DNA of 64,000 nt from Croceicoccus estronivorus. Its GTDB lineage: Bacteria > Pseudomonadota > Alphaproteobacteria > Sphingomonadales > Sphingomonadaceae. Positions 35,313 through 43,605 of this stretch are shown here, in pieces (position 1 is the stretch's first letter; each line of letters opens with the position of its first letter). The stretch is from the NCBI RefSeq assembly GCF_001625325.1, contig NZ_JRQQ01000010.1:62001-126000 (forward strand), in the 5' to 3' direction. A program made the position numbers and the translations under genes. The notes under the pieces are model-generated. The model ran no database searches. It saw only the letters and a list, made by a program, of their open reading frames with translations, and was not told the origin of the DNA.

Positions 35313-36242
35313 CTAATCTATGCTTTCGCTGTTATCGTCCGTTACCGGCGGATGAAGCCGCAACCGTGTGACATGACGTTCGTCACCGTCGGTCACCTCA
35401 ATGCGCCATCCGCTATCATGTTCCAGCACTGCACCCACAGGCGGTACCTGCCCGGCCAGTACAAATGTCAGGCCGCCAAGAGTATCTACAGCTTCGTCCA
35501 CTTCGGCAAGTCGCGGATCGACCTTTTTCGATATGTCATCCAACTCGGCCCTGGCATCGGCATCCCACATCCCATTCCCAATGGAGACAATGAGTTCCTG
35601 GGGGGCATCATCGTGTTCGTCTTCGATATCCCCGACGATCTCTTCCACCAGATCCTCGATCGTGATGATGCCATCGACGCCCGAGTATTCATCGACGACG
35701 ACCGCAAGGTGAATGCGGCGGCTGCGCATGTCGGCCAGCACATCCAGTGCCCCACGGGACTGCGGGACATAGAGTGGCTGGCGCATCAGGATCGTCCAGT
35801 CGGACGGTGGTGGCGTGCCCTTGGCAAGATAGGTGAAGATGTCCTTCACATGGATCATGCCGATTACCGAATCGAGCGTGTCGCGATAAACGGGCATGCG
35901 GGAGTGGCCGTGTTCCGCAAAACTGGCGACCAGATCGTCCCAGGATGCATCGGCGGACACGGCAATGATCTCGCCACGCGGTATGGCCACGTCATCGGCG
36001 TCGTGTTCGCTGAAATGGAGCAGGTTGCGTAGCATCTGCAATTCTACGGGGGAAAGGTCGCCGTTCCTCCCTGCCGCAGATGTCTCGCTATGCTCTTCCT
36101 CATGTTCGTCGATCGCTTCTTCGATCTGCGCGCGCAACGACTGGTCGCCGCCTTCGCCTTCGAAGAAACGCCGGATGACGCGCCACAGGCTGTGCCTACT
36201 GTCCGCGTCTCCCGTGCTATCGCCTTGCCTGCTTTCGGGCAT
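35313..36242 (-). CDS. corC: CorC/hemolysin-C family CBS-domain protein
   Basis: A 309-residue cytoplasmic protein with paired CBS domains (ISADASWDDLVASFAEHGHSRMPVYRDTLDSVIGMIHVKDIFTYL region near residues 70-130 and LAVVVDEYSGVDGIITIEDLVEEIVGDIEDE near 165-200) and a C-terminal CorC_HlyC/transporter-associated domain (LGGLTFVLAGQVPPVGAVLEHDSGWRIEVTDGDERHVTRLRL). CorC proteins modulate Mg/Co efflux and ribosome or envelope stress responses. It follows ybeY closely, the usual order. A TTG at 36254 overlapping the ybeY stop is an alternative start; the ATG at 36242 is chosen. Confidence 0.9.
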   Translation of the reverse strand: MPESRQGDSTGDADSRHSLWRVIRRFFEGEGGDQSLRAQIEEAIDEHEEEHSETSAAGRNGDLSPVELQMLRNLLHFSEHDADDVAIPRGEIIAVSADASWDDLVASFAEHGHSRMPVYRDTLDSVIGMIHVKDIFTYLAKGTPPPSDWTILMRQPLYVPQSRGALDVLADMRSRRIHLAVVVDEYSGVDGIITIEDLVEEIVGDIEDEHDDAPQELIVSIGNGMWDADARAELDDISKKVDPRLAEVDEAVDTLGGLTFVLAGQVPPVGAVLEHDSGWRIEVTDGDERHVTRLRLHPPVTDDNSESID

Positions 36243-36250
36243 GGCCACTT

Positions 36251-36769
36251 TCAATTCCCCTCAATAGTGTGGTGGTCGCCATATGGGTCTGCAATTCCAA
36301 GAATCGCAAGCGCCTTTATTTCCAATTCTTCCATCGCACGCGCATCTTCCGGTGAGGTCTCGTGATCGTAGCCTGCCAGATGGAGCAGTGCGTGAGTGAT
36401 CAAATGTGTGGTATGCGCCTTCACCTCGATAGCTTTCTCGACAGCTTCGCGGATGCAGGTTTCATAAGCAAGAGCGATATCGCCGAGCAGTTCGGGTGGG
36501 CCGCCGATTGCATCCGTGCCGGACAGGGCAAGCAATTCCTCACGCTCCAGCATGGGAAATGACAGGACGTTGGTGGGTTTATCCTTGTTGCGCCATTCAC
36601 GGTTGAGCGTTCGGACTTCGGCGTCCGAGGTAAACAGCAGGCTGGTTACCAGAAGCGGATGAGAAAGCTCGGGTGCAACCTGCGCGACGGCATCGGCCGC
36701 ATCCATCGCCAGGCCATTCCAGTCCACCGTGTCAGGCCACGGCTCTTCAATGTCGATTTCCAGGTCCAA
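36251..36769 (-). CDS. ybeY: rRNA maturation endoribonuclease YbeY
   Basis: A 172-residue zinc metalloprotein. The family signature H-x3-H-x5-H is intact in THALLHLAGYDHETSPED, and the upstream part NREWRNKDKPTNVLSFPM is conserved. YbeY takes part in 16S rRNA 3'-end maturation and ribosome quality control. It lies between phoH and corC as in most alphaproteobacteria, about 46 bases after phoH. Confidence 0.96.
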   Translation of the reverse strand: MDLEIDIEEPWPDTVDWNGLAMDAADAVAQVAPELSHPLLVTSLLFTSDAEVRTLNREWRNKDKPTNVLSFPMLEREELLALSGTDAIGGPPELLGDIALAYETCIREAVEKAIEVKAHTTHLITHALLHLAGYDHETSPEDARAMEELEIKALAILGIADPYGDHHTIEGN

Positions 36770-36815
36770 CTGATGTTCCGCCAGTCCCGTGAATACAGGG
36801 ACGCCTCTATACTAT

Positions 36816-37850
36816 TCAGGCGTCCTTGCCTTCATATGCTTCGACAATCCGCCCCACGATCGGGTGACGCACGACATCCGCGGCAGTAAAGCGAGTGATG
36901 GCAATTCCATCGACTCCTTCGAGCCGTCCAACTGCGTCCTGAAGGCCGCTCAGCGACACACCGCCTGGAATGTCCACTTGCTTGGGGTCGCCGCAGATGA
37001 CCATCCGGCTGTTCATGCCGAAGCGGGTGAGGAACATTTTCATTTGTTCGCGTGTGGTATTCTGTGCCTCGTCCAGAATGACGAAAGCATCAGCGAGGGT
37101 GCGCCCGCGCATGAAGGCGATCGGGGCGATTTCAATTTCGCCGCTCGCCAATCGCCGCTCAACCTGTTCCGGCGGCATGCAATCATACAGCGCATCGTAA
37201 AGGGGGCGCAGGTAAGGGTCGACCTTGTCCTTCATGTCGCCTGGCAGAAAGCCCAGTCTCTCGCCGGCCTCGACTGCTGGCCGTGAAAGAATCAGACGTT
37301 GGACACTGCCGGTGATGAGCTGGCTGACCGCCTGGGCAACTGCCAGGTACGTCTTGCCGGTACCCGCCGGCCCCAAGGCGAAGATCATGTCGTCCCGGGC
37401 CAGTGCCTTCATATACTCGATTTGTGTGGCGGAGCGCGGAACGATCGTCTTGCGTCGCGTGCGGATCATGATCCCGCCGCCCAGAGGGTCCTTGCCTGAA
37501 ATGATACCGTCCAATGTCGGCTCGCTGGACATCGCTATGAGTGATTCGACGGCCCCGGCATCGAGTTCCTGCCCTTCAAGCAGGCGCCGATGCATGCCTT
37601 TGAGGACATCGCGGGTACGAGCCACCGAATCTTCGGAACCTTCGATCAACACACGATTGCCGCGGGCGCTGATATAAACGCCCAGGCGGTTCTCAAGCTG
37701 TACGAGGTTGGCATCGAATTCACCGAACAACGCGCCAAGCACGGTTTGTTCTTCAAATTCCACTTCAGCTCGCGCTCGCCGTGGCGAGGCGCGATCAGCG
37801 GGGCGGATCAACGCCGAATCGGAGTCGGCGCGTTGCGGTTTACGGCCCAT
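36816..37850 (-). CDS. phoH: PhoH family ATPase (PhoH/YbeZ)
   Basis: A 344-residue protein. After an N-terminal KH-like region (VLGALFGEFDANLVQLENRLGVYISARGNRVLIEGS) comes the PhoH NTPase: Walker A ALGPAGTGKTYLAV near residue 158, Walker B FVILDEAQNTTREQMKMFLTRFG near 255 and the sensor MVICGDPKQVDIP. YbeZ works with YbeY in rRNA processing, matching the adjacent gene. The start is taken at 37850; the preceding miaB gene ends 87 bases upstream. Confidence 0.94.
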   Translation of the reverse strand: MGRKPQRADSDSALIRPADRASPRRARAEVEFEEQTVLGALFGEFDANLVQLENRLGVYISARGNRVLIEGSEDSVARTRDVLKGMHRRLLEGQELDAGAVESLIAMSSEPTLDGIISGKDPLGGGIMIRTRRKTIVPRSATQIEYMKALARDDMIFALGPAGTGKTYLAVAQAVSQLITGSVQRLILSRPAVEAGERLGFLPGDMKDKVDPYLRPLYDALYDCMPPEQVERRLASGEIEIAPIAFMRGRTLADAFVILDEAQNTTREQMKMFLTRFGMNSRMVICGDPKQVDIPGGVSLSGLQDAVGRLEGVDGIAITRFTAADVVRHPIVGRIVEAYEGKDA

Positions 37851-37937
37851 GCGCTCCTTTCAACTGGTGCAGGCTGAAGATAATGCGCGTTTGGCCAAGG
37901 GCAAGCTGGCAGATGAAAGTGTACGGTGGATAACCGC

Positions 37938-39272
37938 TCAGACGGTGGCCGGAACAAGCAGGCGACCCGACAATGAATTGGGGCCTGCCTCGGCCAGTTC
38001 CACTGTCGTCAGGTCACCGATACCGGCATCGCCGGTGAAATGCACCGATTGCAGCCATGGCGATTTGCCCAGCCATTGGCCGGGGTATTTGCCCTTGCGT
38101 TCGACCAGCACTTCGCAGGTTTTCCCCACAGAGGCCTGGTTGAAGGCCAGCTGATCGCGATTGATGGCAGCTTGCAGCCGCTGGAGCCGCTCGTCCATCA
38201 CCTCTGCCGCAATCGTATCTTCCATATCGGCAGCGGGTGTCCCCGGACGAGCGGAATATTTGAAGCTGTAGGCTTGTGCGTAACGCACTTCGTCGACCAG
38301 CGAGAGGGTGTCTTCAAACTCGGCTTCCGTTTCACCCGGGAAGCCGACGATGAAATCGCCTGACAAGGCGATGTCGGGCCGCGCTGCACGGAAGCGTTCG
38401 AGCAGTTTAAGATAGCTGTCCGCCGTATGGCTGCGGTTCATGGCCCTCAACACTCTGTCTGATCCGCTTTGGACCGGCAGATGCAGGTAAGGCATCAATT
38501 TGGGTTCTTCGCCATGCGCCGCAATCAGCCCGTCGGTCACGTCCATCGGGTGACTGGTTGTGTAGCGAATCCTTTGTAAATCAGGCAGTTTGGCAAGGGA
38601 TCTTATCAATCCATCGAAACTGACGGCTTGGCCCGCCGCATTTTCGCCCGACCACGCATTCACATTTTGTCCCAGCAGTGTGATTTCACGCGCACCGTTT
38701 TCGACCAGCCTTTCCGCCTCGGCAACCAAATCCTTGAAGGGCCGAGAAATTTCTGCGCCGCGCGTATATGGGACAACGCAATATGTGCAGAATTTGTCAC
38801 AGCCTTCCTGTATGGTCAAAAAGGCTGCCGGGCCGATCCGGCGGCGCTGGGGAAGTTGATCGAACTTCGCATTCGCGGGCATATCCGTGTCGGTCGCACG
38901 CTCACCCTTCGCTGCCTTGTCGAGCAGAACTGGCAAGCGATGGTAAGCCTGAGGTCCGACCACCATGGAGACGGCGGGGGCGCGAGCCATGATCTCTTCC
39001 CCTTCCGCCTGTGCAACGCATCCGGCAACAGCGATAAGCGGCTTGGAACCGTCGACCTTTGTGAGGCGCCCGATATCGGAATAGACCTTTTCCGCTGCTT
39101 TCTCGCGAATGTGGCAGGTATTGAGCACCACCAGATCGGCGTCCTGCCCTTCGGCAGCGGCAGTCATGCCCCTGTCAGCCAGCAATTCGGCCATGCGCTC
39201 GCCATCATAGACGTTCATCTGGCAGCCGAAGTTTTTGACCCGGTACGTCTTGGGGGTGGTGGGATTAGGCAT
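37938..39272 (-). CDS. miaB: tRNA 2-methylthio-N6-dimethylallyladenosine synthase MiaB
   Basis: A 444-residue radical-SAM methylthiotransferase that modifies A37 of tRNAs reading U-starting codons. The N-terminal UPF0004 domain supplies auxiliary-cluster cysteines (NFGCQMNVYDGERM, NTCHIREKA, VAGCVAQAEG), the radical-SAM cluster motif is CDKFCTYCVVPYTRG near residue 155, and a C-terminal TRAM domain begins around 375 (GKTCEVLVERKGKYPGQWLGKSPW). The ATG at 39272 (MPNPTTPKTYRVKNFG) is favoured over an upstream ATG at 39350 that would overlap plsC. Confidence 0.97.
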   Translation of the reverse strand: MPNPTTPKTYRVKNFGCQMNVYDGERMAELLADRGMTAAAEGQDADLVVLNTCHIREKAAEKVYSDIGRLTKVDGSKPLIAVAGCVAQAEGEEIMARAPAVSMVVGPQAYHRLPVLLDKAAKGERATDTDMPANAKFDQLPQRRRIGPAAFLTIQEGCDKFCTYCVVPYTRGAEISRPFKDLVAEAERLVENGAREITLLGQNVNAWSGENAAGQAVSFDGLIRSLAKLPDLQRIRYTTSHPMDVTDGLIAAHGEEPKLMPYLHLPVQSGSDRVLRAMNRSHTADSYLKLLERFRAARPDIALSGDFIVGFPGETEAEFEDTLSLVDEVRYAQAYSFKYSARPGTPAADMEDTIAAEVMDERLQRLQAAINRDQLAFNQASVGKTCEVLVERKGKYPGQWLGKSPWLQSVHFTGDAGIGDLTTVELAEAGPNSLSGRLLVPATV

Positions 39273-39315
39273 GGCGCGCGCGTTTAGGGGAAAAGCGGGC
39301 TTTCGTGAAGGGGGC

Positions 39316-40086
39316 TCACGCACGCGCCATCTCTCGATCAATTGCTGCACCGGCTTCAGCAGCCATCTCCTTGCGGCTGTTCAGGGCATTGTCTGCGAGC
39401 GGGGTCAAGAAATGGACCTCCACCTTGATGGGGCGCCATCGCGCCAGGATGCGAATGAAATTGGCAATTCCGCTCTCTTCCCCATACCAGGCTATCGCTT
39501 GTGCTTCCGCTCCGTAATCGAGGAATACGGGCTGGACCGAGACGCCTGCGGGCAGAGGTTCAACTGCGGCCAGCAGGGCGGATTTAAACGGCAGAAGAGA
39601 TTGTCCATTGCCGGTCGTTCCCTCGGGAAACAGTGTGAGCGCCCCAGTGTCGTCAAGGGCATGGCGGACCTGTTCCGCCTGAGCCGCAACGCTGGTTCGG
39701 CGGTGGCGGGCCACGAAGACGGTATCGTTCATTGCGCAAAGCTGTTTGAGAACGGCGATTTGGGCCAGTCCGTCATGCGCGATGAAAGCGCTGCCGCTGA
39801 CTGAGGCAATGGCAGGTATGTCCAGCCAACTCAGGTGATTGGCAAGAAAGAGTGTGCGTTTGCGTGGAGTGCCGCTTCTTTTGACCCGAAGGCCTGCAAT
39901 CCATCCCACGCCGGCCAGGAAGATGCGAGGCCAGAAACGAGGGCGGCGAAGAAGTCGCCACAGATAATAAAGCGGTATGCAGGCCAGCAGGAGAACCAGC
40001 ATTGATGTGATCCGAATGGCTACCAAAGCCAGACCGGGCAAGCTGATTGTTCCTGAAGGCCGTGCTGTACTGGACGTAAGCGTCAA
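39316..40086 (-). CDS. plsC: 1-acyl-sn-glycerol-3-phosphate acyltransferase
   Basis: A 256-residue membrane-associated acyltransferase making phosphatidic acid. The HxxxxD catalytic motif is NHLSWLDIPAIAS near residue 88 and the substrate motif is FPEGTTGNGQSLLPFKSALL near 158. An N-terminal membrane segment (ITSMLVLLLACIPLYYLWRLL) anchors it. The start at 40086 is a TTG overlapping the fur stop; a downstream ATG (MLVLLLACIP) is a possible alternative. It is embedded in the fur-plsC-miaB operon. Confidence 0.94.
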   Translation of the reverse strand: MTLTSSTARPSGTISLPGLALVAIRITSMLVLLLACIPLYYLWRLLRRPRFWPRIFLAGVGWIAGLRVKRSGTPRKRTLFLANHLSWLDIPAIASVSGSAFIAHDGLAQIAVLKQLCAMNDTVFVARHRRTSVAAQAEQVRHALDDTGALTLFPEGTTGNGQSLLPFKSALLAAVEPLPAGVSVQPVFLDYGAEAQAIAWYGEESGIANFIRILARWRPIKVEVHFLTPLADNALNSRKEMAAEAGAAIDREMARA

Positions 40087-40505
40087 TCCTCGCGGTCGAG
40101 GCGGACGCCGTAAAGTTCCATCCGGTGATCGACCAGGCGATAGCCCAGCTTCTCCGCAATCTGGCGCTGGAGCGCCTCCAGTTCCGGGTCGACAAATTCG
40201 ACGACCCGTCCCGTTTCAACGTCGATCAGATGGTCATGGTGAGCCTCTGGCACGGCTTCGTAACGGGCGCGGCCGTCTCCGAAATCATGCCGGTCGAGAA
40301 TGCCTGCCTCTTCAAAGAGCCGCACTGTGCGATAGACCGTGGCGATGGAAATGCCGGGGTCGATGGCCGAAGCCCGCTCATGCAGTTTTTCGACGTCGGG
40401 ATGGTCTTCACTTTCCGAAAGGACACGAGCGATGACGCGCCTTTGGTCGGTGATTCTCAAGCCGCGATCATGGCAGAGTTGTTCGATATCTATTGCCTGG
40501 TGCAA
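40083..40505 (-). CDS. fur: Fur family metal-responsive regulator
   Basis: A 140-residue ferric-uptake-type regulator. The N-terminal winged helix reads LRITDQRRVIARVLSESEDHPDVEKLHERA, the metal-binding dimerisation domain contains PEAHHDHLIDVETGRVVEFVDPELEALQ with HHDH, and CHDRG lies at the N-terminus. There is no CxxC structural zinc pair, as in several alphaproteobacterial Fur/Mur proteins, so iron or manganese are both possible ligands. Translation begins at TTG with GAGGGG 5 bases upstream. A hairpin lies 20 bases before the start. Confidence 0.92.
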   Translation of the reverse strand: MHQAIDIEQLCHDRGLRITDQRRVIARVLSESEDHPDVEKLHERASAIDPGISIATVYRTVRLFEEAGILDRHDFGDGRARYEAVPEAHHDHLIDVETGRVVEFVDPELEALQRQIAEKLGYRLVDHRMELYGVRLDRED

Positions 40506-40525
40506 GGTAACCCCTCGGGCAAAAT

Positions 40526-40561
40526 GAAACGCCCCGCTACCTTAGCCGGGCAGGGCGTTTC
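40526..40561 (-). terminator. Hairpin between mucR and fur
   Basis: GAAACGCCC (read on the minus strand from 40561) pairs perfectly with GGGCGTTTC ending at 40526; the stem continues inward with one bulge and is followed by ATTTTG. It resembles an intrinsic terminator for mucR but lies only about 20 bases before fur, so it may act as a partial terminator or attenuator. Confidence 0.7.
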
Positions 40562-40580
40562 TCACAAGCGGAGGGAGGAC

Positions 40581-41027
40581 TTACTTCCCGGTCGAGCGCG
40601 GTTTGCGGCCACGCTTCTGGCCAGGCTTACGGCCCAGGCCAATTTTCTTCGCCAGTTCGCGGCGGGTTTCGGCATAATTGGGTGCCACCAGCGGGTAATC
40701 GGAACTGAGACCCCAGCGGGCGCGATATTCTTCAGTGGTCAGCCCGTGATCGGTGGACAGGTGCCGCTTGAGCATTTTCATTTTCTTGCCGCATTCGAGG
40801 CAGACGACATGATCGGGTTTTACCGAAGACCGAATAGAAACGGCAGGTTCAAGTTTTTCTTCAACTACAGGGGCAGTGTTGCCGAGCTCTGAAAGGGCTC
40901 CGTAGACATTGGCGATCAGTGAAGGAACATCTTCAACCGTTACGCTATTGTTCGAAACATGCGCTGCAACGATGTCGGAAGTTAGCGTAATAAGAGTTTC
41001 CTTCATGTCGTTCTCAATGCTTTCCAT
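40581..41027 (-). CDS. mucR: MucR/Ros family zinc-finger transcriptional regulator
   Basis: A 148-residue regulator with the Ros-type C2H2 finger C-x2-C-x9-H-x4-H (CLECGKKMKMLKRHLSTDH) at about residues 80-98, followed by GLTTEEYRARWGLSSDYPLVAP and a basic tail (LGRKPGQKRGRKPRS). MucR/Ros proteins are H-NS-like silencers of AT-rich DNA that control exopolysaccharide, motility and virulence. The ATG at 41027 has GAGGAA just upstream and is preferred over ATGs at 41039 and 41105. The preceding intergenic DNA is strongly AT-rich, consistent with autoregulation. Confidence 0.93.
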   Translation of the reverse strand: MESIENDMKETLITLTSDIVAAHVSNNSVTVEDVPSLIANVYGALSELGNTAPVVEEKLEPAVSIRSSVKPDHVVCLECGKKMKMLKRHLSTDHGLTTEEYRARWGLSSDYPLVAPNYAETRRELAKKIGLGRKPGQKRGRKPRSTGK

Positions 41028-41169
41028 GTCTTTCCTCATTATTTTTAACGACCACGTATATTCGAAATTATCAAAACTATATGGATTCGGTGCGGGCCCT
41101 TGCACGCGTGCCTAAGAATTTTCAAGTGTACGTATTATTAATATCGACGAACGGAGCAAAAAATCATCC
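41028..41169. promoter_or_regulatory. AT-rich mucR upstream region
   Basis: This 142-base gap contains several A/T-rich blocks (TTATTTTTAACG, TCGAAATTATC, GTATTATTAATATCG) in otherwise GC-rich surroundings. MucR-type proteins bind multiple AT-rich sites with T-A steps, so this is a likely autoregulatory promoter region for mucR. No single promoter could be fixed. Confidence 0.5.
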
Positions 41170-41658
41170 TTACACACATGCCAGCAATTTTTCGAAAGTC
41201 AGAGCATCTGTGCGAGCGCCGTTGGCACCTCTGTAGTACTGTGGGCGTCTGCCAATCGGTGTAAAGCCAAATTGGCGGTAGAGATTTTCTGCTGTATTGC
41301 CGTCTCTCATTTCAAGGAGAAGGCGTGTCGCTCCGTGTAAATGGGAATCTTCCTGAAATAATTCCAGCAGGTTATTGCCAATGCCGCGGCGACGGGCTTC
41401 GGGCTTTACCGCGAGGAGGAGCAATTCTGCTTCGTCGAGTACGCCGCGCGCCATGAAAAAGCCCGCGGCGGAGACGCCTTCTGCCGGAGGGGCTCCCCGG
41501 GCATCAAGCAAGCCGTAGCGGCAATTTCCGACCATCAAGGCATCCGATACCTGCCGACGTGTCCAAGCCTCGCCAAAGGCAGGATCGAATGCAACAGCCA
41601 TCACGTCCATGATTCGGTCGATGTCGTCAGAAGGGAAGACGGGAGGGCTCATCGGCAT
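41170..41658 (-). CDS. rimI: GNAT N-acetyltransferase, RimI-like
   Basis: A 162-residue GNAT enzyme. The acetyl-CoA binding loop is VKPEARRRGIGNNLLELFQED near residues 85-105, and the C-terminal NLYRQFGFTPIGRRPQYYRG is the RimI/NAT pattern. RimI acetylates the N-terminal alanine of ribosomal protein S18, and its gene commonly follows tsaB. The start overlaps the tsaB stop by one base (TGATG), indicating coupling. The second ATG at 41652 is an alternative. Confidence 0.9.
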   Translation of the reverse strand: MPMSPPVFPSDDIDRIMDVMAVAFDPAFGEAWTRRQVSDALMVGNCRYGLLDARGAPPAEGVSAAGFFMARGVLDEAELLLLAVKPEARRRGIGNNLLELFQEDSHLHGATRLLLEMRDGNTAENLYRQFGFTPIGRRPQYYRGANGARTDALTFEKLLACV

Positions 41659-42269
41659 CAGTCCGGTATCTTGGCGTCTGGCGGGCGACCGTAAAGGGGA
41701 GCGGGTTCGGGCACCAGAACACCTTCAGCGAGCAACGGGAATTGCCGCGCATCCGGAAGAAGGGGCAGGGCATGGCCTTTTTTGCGCAAGGCGCACAAGG
41801 CCTCTGCCTGGCTGCCGGCTACAAGAGTGGCGTTCGCGGTGTTGCTGGCATCTTGTGGGCGTAGAGAAGCCAAAGGTGCATCCGGTTCACCGAATGCGTC
41901 GAAATTTTGCAGAAACCACTCGCCATGCCCGCCGGTCATAACGACAGTGACGGGCTGGTCCCCGGCCTCATTGCGCGCCATGGCGGCTATTAGTGCCAAT
42001 GTGGGGTAGCCGATCACATCTGCCCCCCATGCCAGAGCCAACGCGCGCGCGGCGGCAAGGCCAATTCTGACACCGGTAAAGCTACCGGGCCCGAGCGAGA
42101 CCGCTATCCGGTCTGCTCGCCCCTGGTGCGGCAGGCGGGCTATCATGGGGATCAGATGCTCGGCATGGCCACGACCGAGCATGGCGCATTCGCTCCCCAC
42201 GAGCACATCACCTTCGAACAGAGCAGCTGAACAGTTTTCAGTCGCGCAATCTATCGCGAGAGTCCGCAC
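41658..42269 (-). CDS. tsaB: tRNA threonylcarbamoyladenosine biosynthesis protein TsaB
   Basis: A 203-residue ASKHA-fold protein that scaffolds TsaD and TsaE for t6A37 synthesis in ANN-decoding tRNAs. The start LAIDCATENCSAALF and SLGPGSFTGVRIGLAAARALALAWG are the family signatures. Translation starts at GTG. It lies 16 bases downstream of the nitroreductase gene and is coupled to rimI; TsaD is encoded elsewhere. Confidence 0.94.
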   Translation of the reverse strand: MRTLAIDCATENCSAALFEGDVLVGSECAMLGRGHAEHLIPMIARLPHQGRADRIAVSLGPGSFTGVRIGLAAARALALAWGADVIGYPTLALIAAMARNEAGDQPVTVVMTGGHGEWFLQNFDAFGEPDAPLASLRPQDASNTANATLVAGSQAEALCALRKKGHALPLLPDARQFPLLAEGVLVPEPAPLYGRPPDAKIPD

Positions 42270-42285
42270 GCCCTATCGTCCGCCG

Positions 42286-42882
42286 TCAAAGAATAGTGTT
42301 GAAAGTATCGAATTCAGGCCTTGGGCTGCGCGCAAAAATAGAATCCTTGTCGCCATAGCCAATAGAGCAAATGAAATTGGCCTTGACCTTGGCCTGATCA
42401 GCAAAGAATTCCTGCGTCACGCCTTCTTCATCGAAGCCGGACATCGGGCCACAATCGAGGCCGATCGCCCGAGCGGCCAGCATCAGATAGGCGCCTTGTA
42501 ATGAGGAATTGCGCAAGGCGTGGCGTGTCCGCCCTTCCGCATCGCCAGCATACCAGCTTTTCGCGTCCGTATGGGGGAACAGCCAGGGCAGTTCCTCGTG
42601 AAAATCCTGATCCATGCCAATAACCACGCAAACAGGCGCGGTCAGGATTTTCGACTGATTGCCTTGCGAGGCGTGTGCGGCGAGGCGGGCCTTTGCTTCA
42701 GGTGAACGACACCACACAAACCTGCTGGGCTGCATGTTTGCGGCTGTCGGCCCCATTTTCAGTAATTCGTATATTCGATGGATGTCGGCGTCGCTGACAT
42801 CTTGATCGAGCCAGCCATTAAAGCTGCGCGCTGTGCGGAACAACTGGTCGAGGGCACTATCCGGTATGGCTTCGGTCGTCAT
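42286..42882 (-). CDS. Nitroreductase family protein, RutE/HadB type
   Basis: A 198-residue FMN-dependent oxidoreductase. LDQLFRTARSFNGWLDQDVSDADIHRIYELLKMGPTAANMQP is typical of the malonic-semialdehyde reductase RutE and haloacetate-related HadB group; ARAIGLDCGPMSGFDEEG is the second FMN-pocket signature. It probably reduces an aldehyde or quinone-like substrate with NAD(P)H. There are no rut pyrimidine-degradation genes nearby, so the substrate is open. Confidence 0.9.
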   Translation of the reverse strand: MTTEAIPDSALDQLFRTARSFNGWLDQDVSDADIHRIYELLKMGPTAANMQPSRFVWCRSPEAKARLAAHASQGNQSKILTAPVCVVIGMDQDFHEELPWLFPHTDAKSWYAGDAEGRTRHALRNSSLQGAYLMLAARAIGLDCGPMSGFDEEGVTQEFFADQAKVKANFICSIGYGDKDSIFARSPRPEFDTFNTIL

Positions 42883-42914
42883 CGCTGAACTCCTGTTGTG
42901 ACGGAGCGTGAGGC

Positions 42915-43493
42915 TTAGGCGGCGCGCACTTCAGTTACCTCGGGGACATAATGCTTGAGCAGCGATTCTATGCCGTTCTTGAGCGTTGCAGTGGACGAAG
43001 GGCATCCGGAACAGGCACCTTGCATAGTCAGATACACGATGCCTTCGCGAAAACCGCGATAGACTATATCGCCGCCGTCACCTGCCACCGCCGGGCGCAC
43101 GCGGGTTTCCAGCAGTTCCTTGATCTGGTCGACGACATCAGCGTCGGCGGGATCGTCTCCGAAGTCTTCTGCGTCCTGCGTGGGAATTGCGATTGCATCC
43201 GCGCTACCACCCGCGAAGAGCGGAGCCTCGCTGATGAAATGATCAAGCAGGATGGAGACGACCTGCGGCTTCAATTGTCCCCAGTCCGCTCCGGGCCCAG
43301 CCGTAACAGAAATAAAATCCGAACCGAAGAAAACCCCCGTCACTTCCCCGGAATCGAACAGGGCACTGGCAAGCGGCGAACTTTCCGCTGCTTCGGGCGA
43401 GGTGAATTCACGCGTTCCCGCCTCCATCACTTTCCTGCCGGGCAGAAATTTCAGTGTGGCCGGATTGGGCGTAGTTTCGGTTTCAATATACAT
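42915..43493 (-). CDS. nfuA: NifU-family Fe-S carrier (NfuA/NFU1-like)
   Basis: A 192-residue Fe-S cluster carrier. The N-terminal Nfu_N domain (YIETETTPNPATLKFLPGRKVM) is the mitochondrial NFU1-like form, and the C-terminal NifU domain has the CxxC cluster ligand motif GACSGCPSSTATLKNGIE near residues 158-175. It would transfer [4Fe-4S] clusters to late targets such as lipoyl synthase or MiaB (also in this block). It is divergent from the M16 peptidase gene. Confidence 0.94.
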   Translation of the reverse strand: MYIETETTPNPATLKFLPGRKVMEAGTREFTSPEAAESSPLASALFDSGEVTGVFFGSDFISVTAGPGADWGQLKPQVVSILLDHFISEAPLFAGGSADAIAIPTQDAEDFGDDPADADVVDQIKELLETRVRPAVAGDGGDIVYRGFREGIVYLTMQGACSGCPSSTATLKNGIESLLKHYVPEVTEVRAA

Positions 43494-43605
43494 GATCCAC
43501 GCGATGTAGGGACCATTGTCTGCCGGTCAACCCGCGATCGCATCTGCCTGGGTCGAAGCAGCCTATTCACTGGTCCTTCATCGTTGCCCTTTCTATAGCG
43601 TTGGC

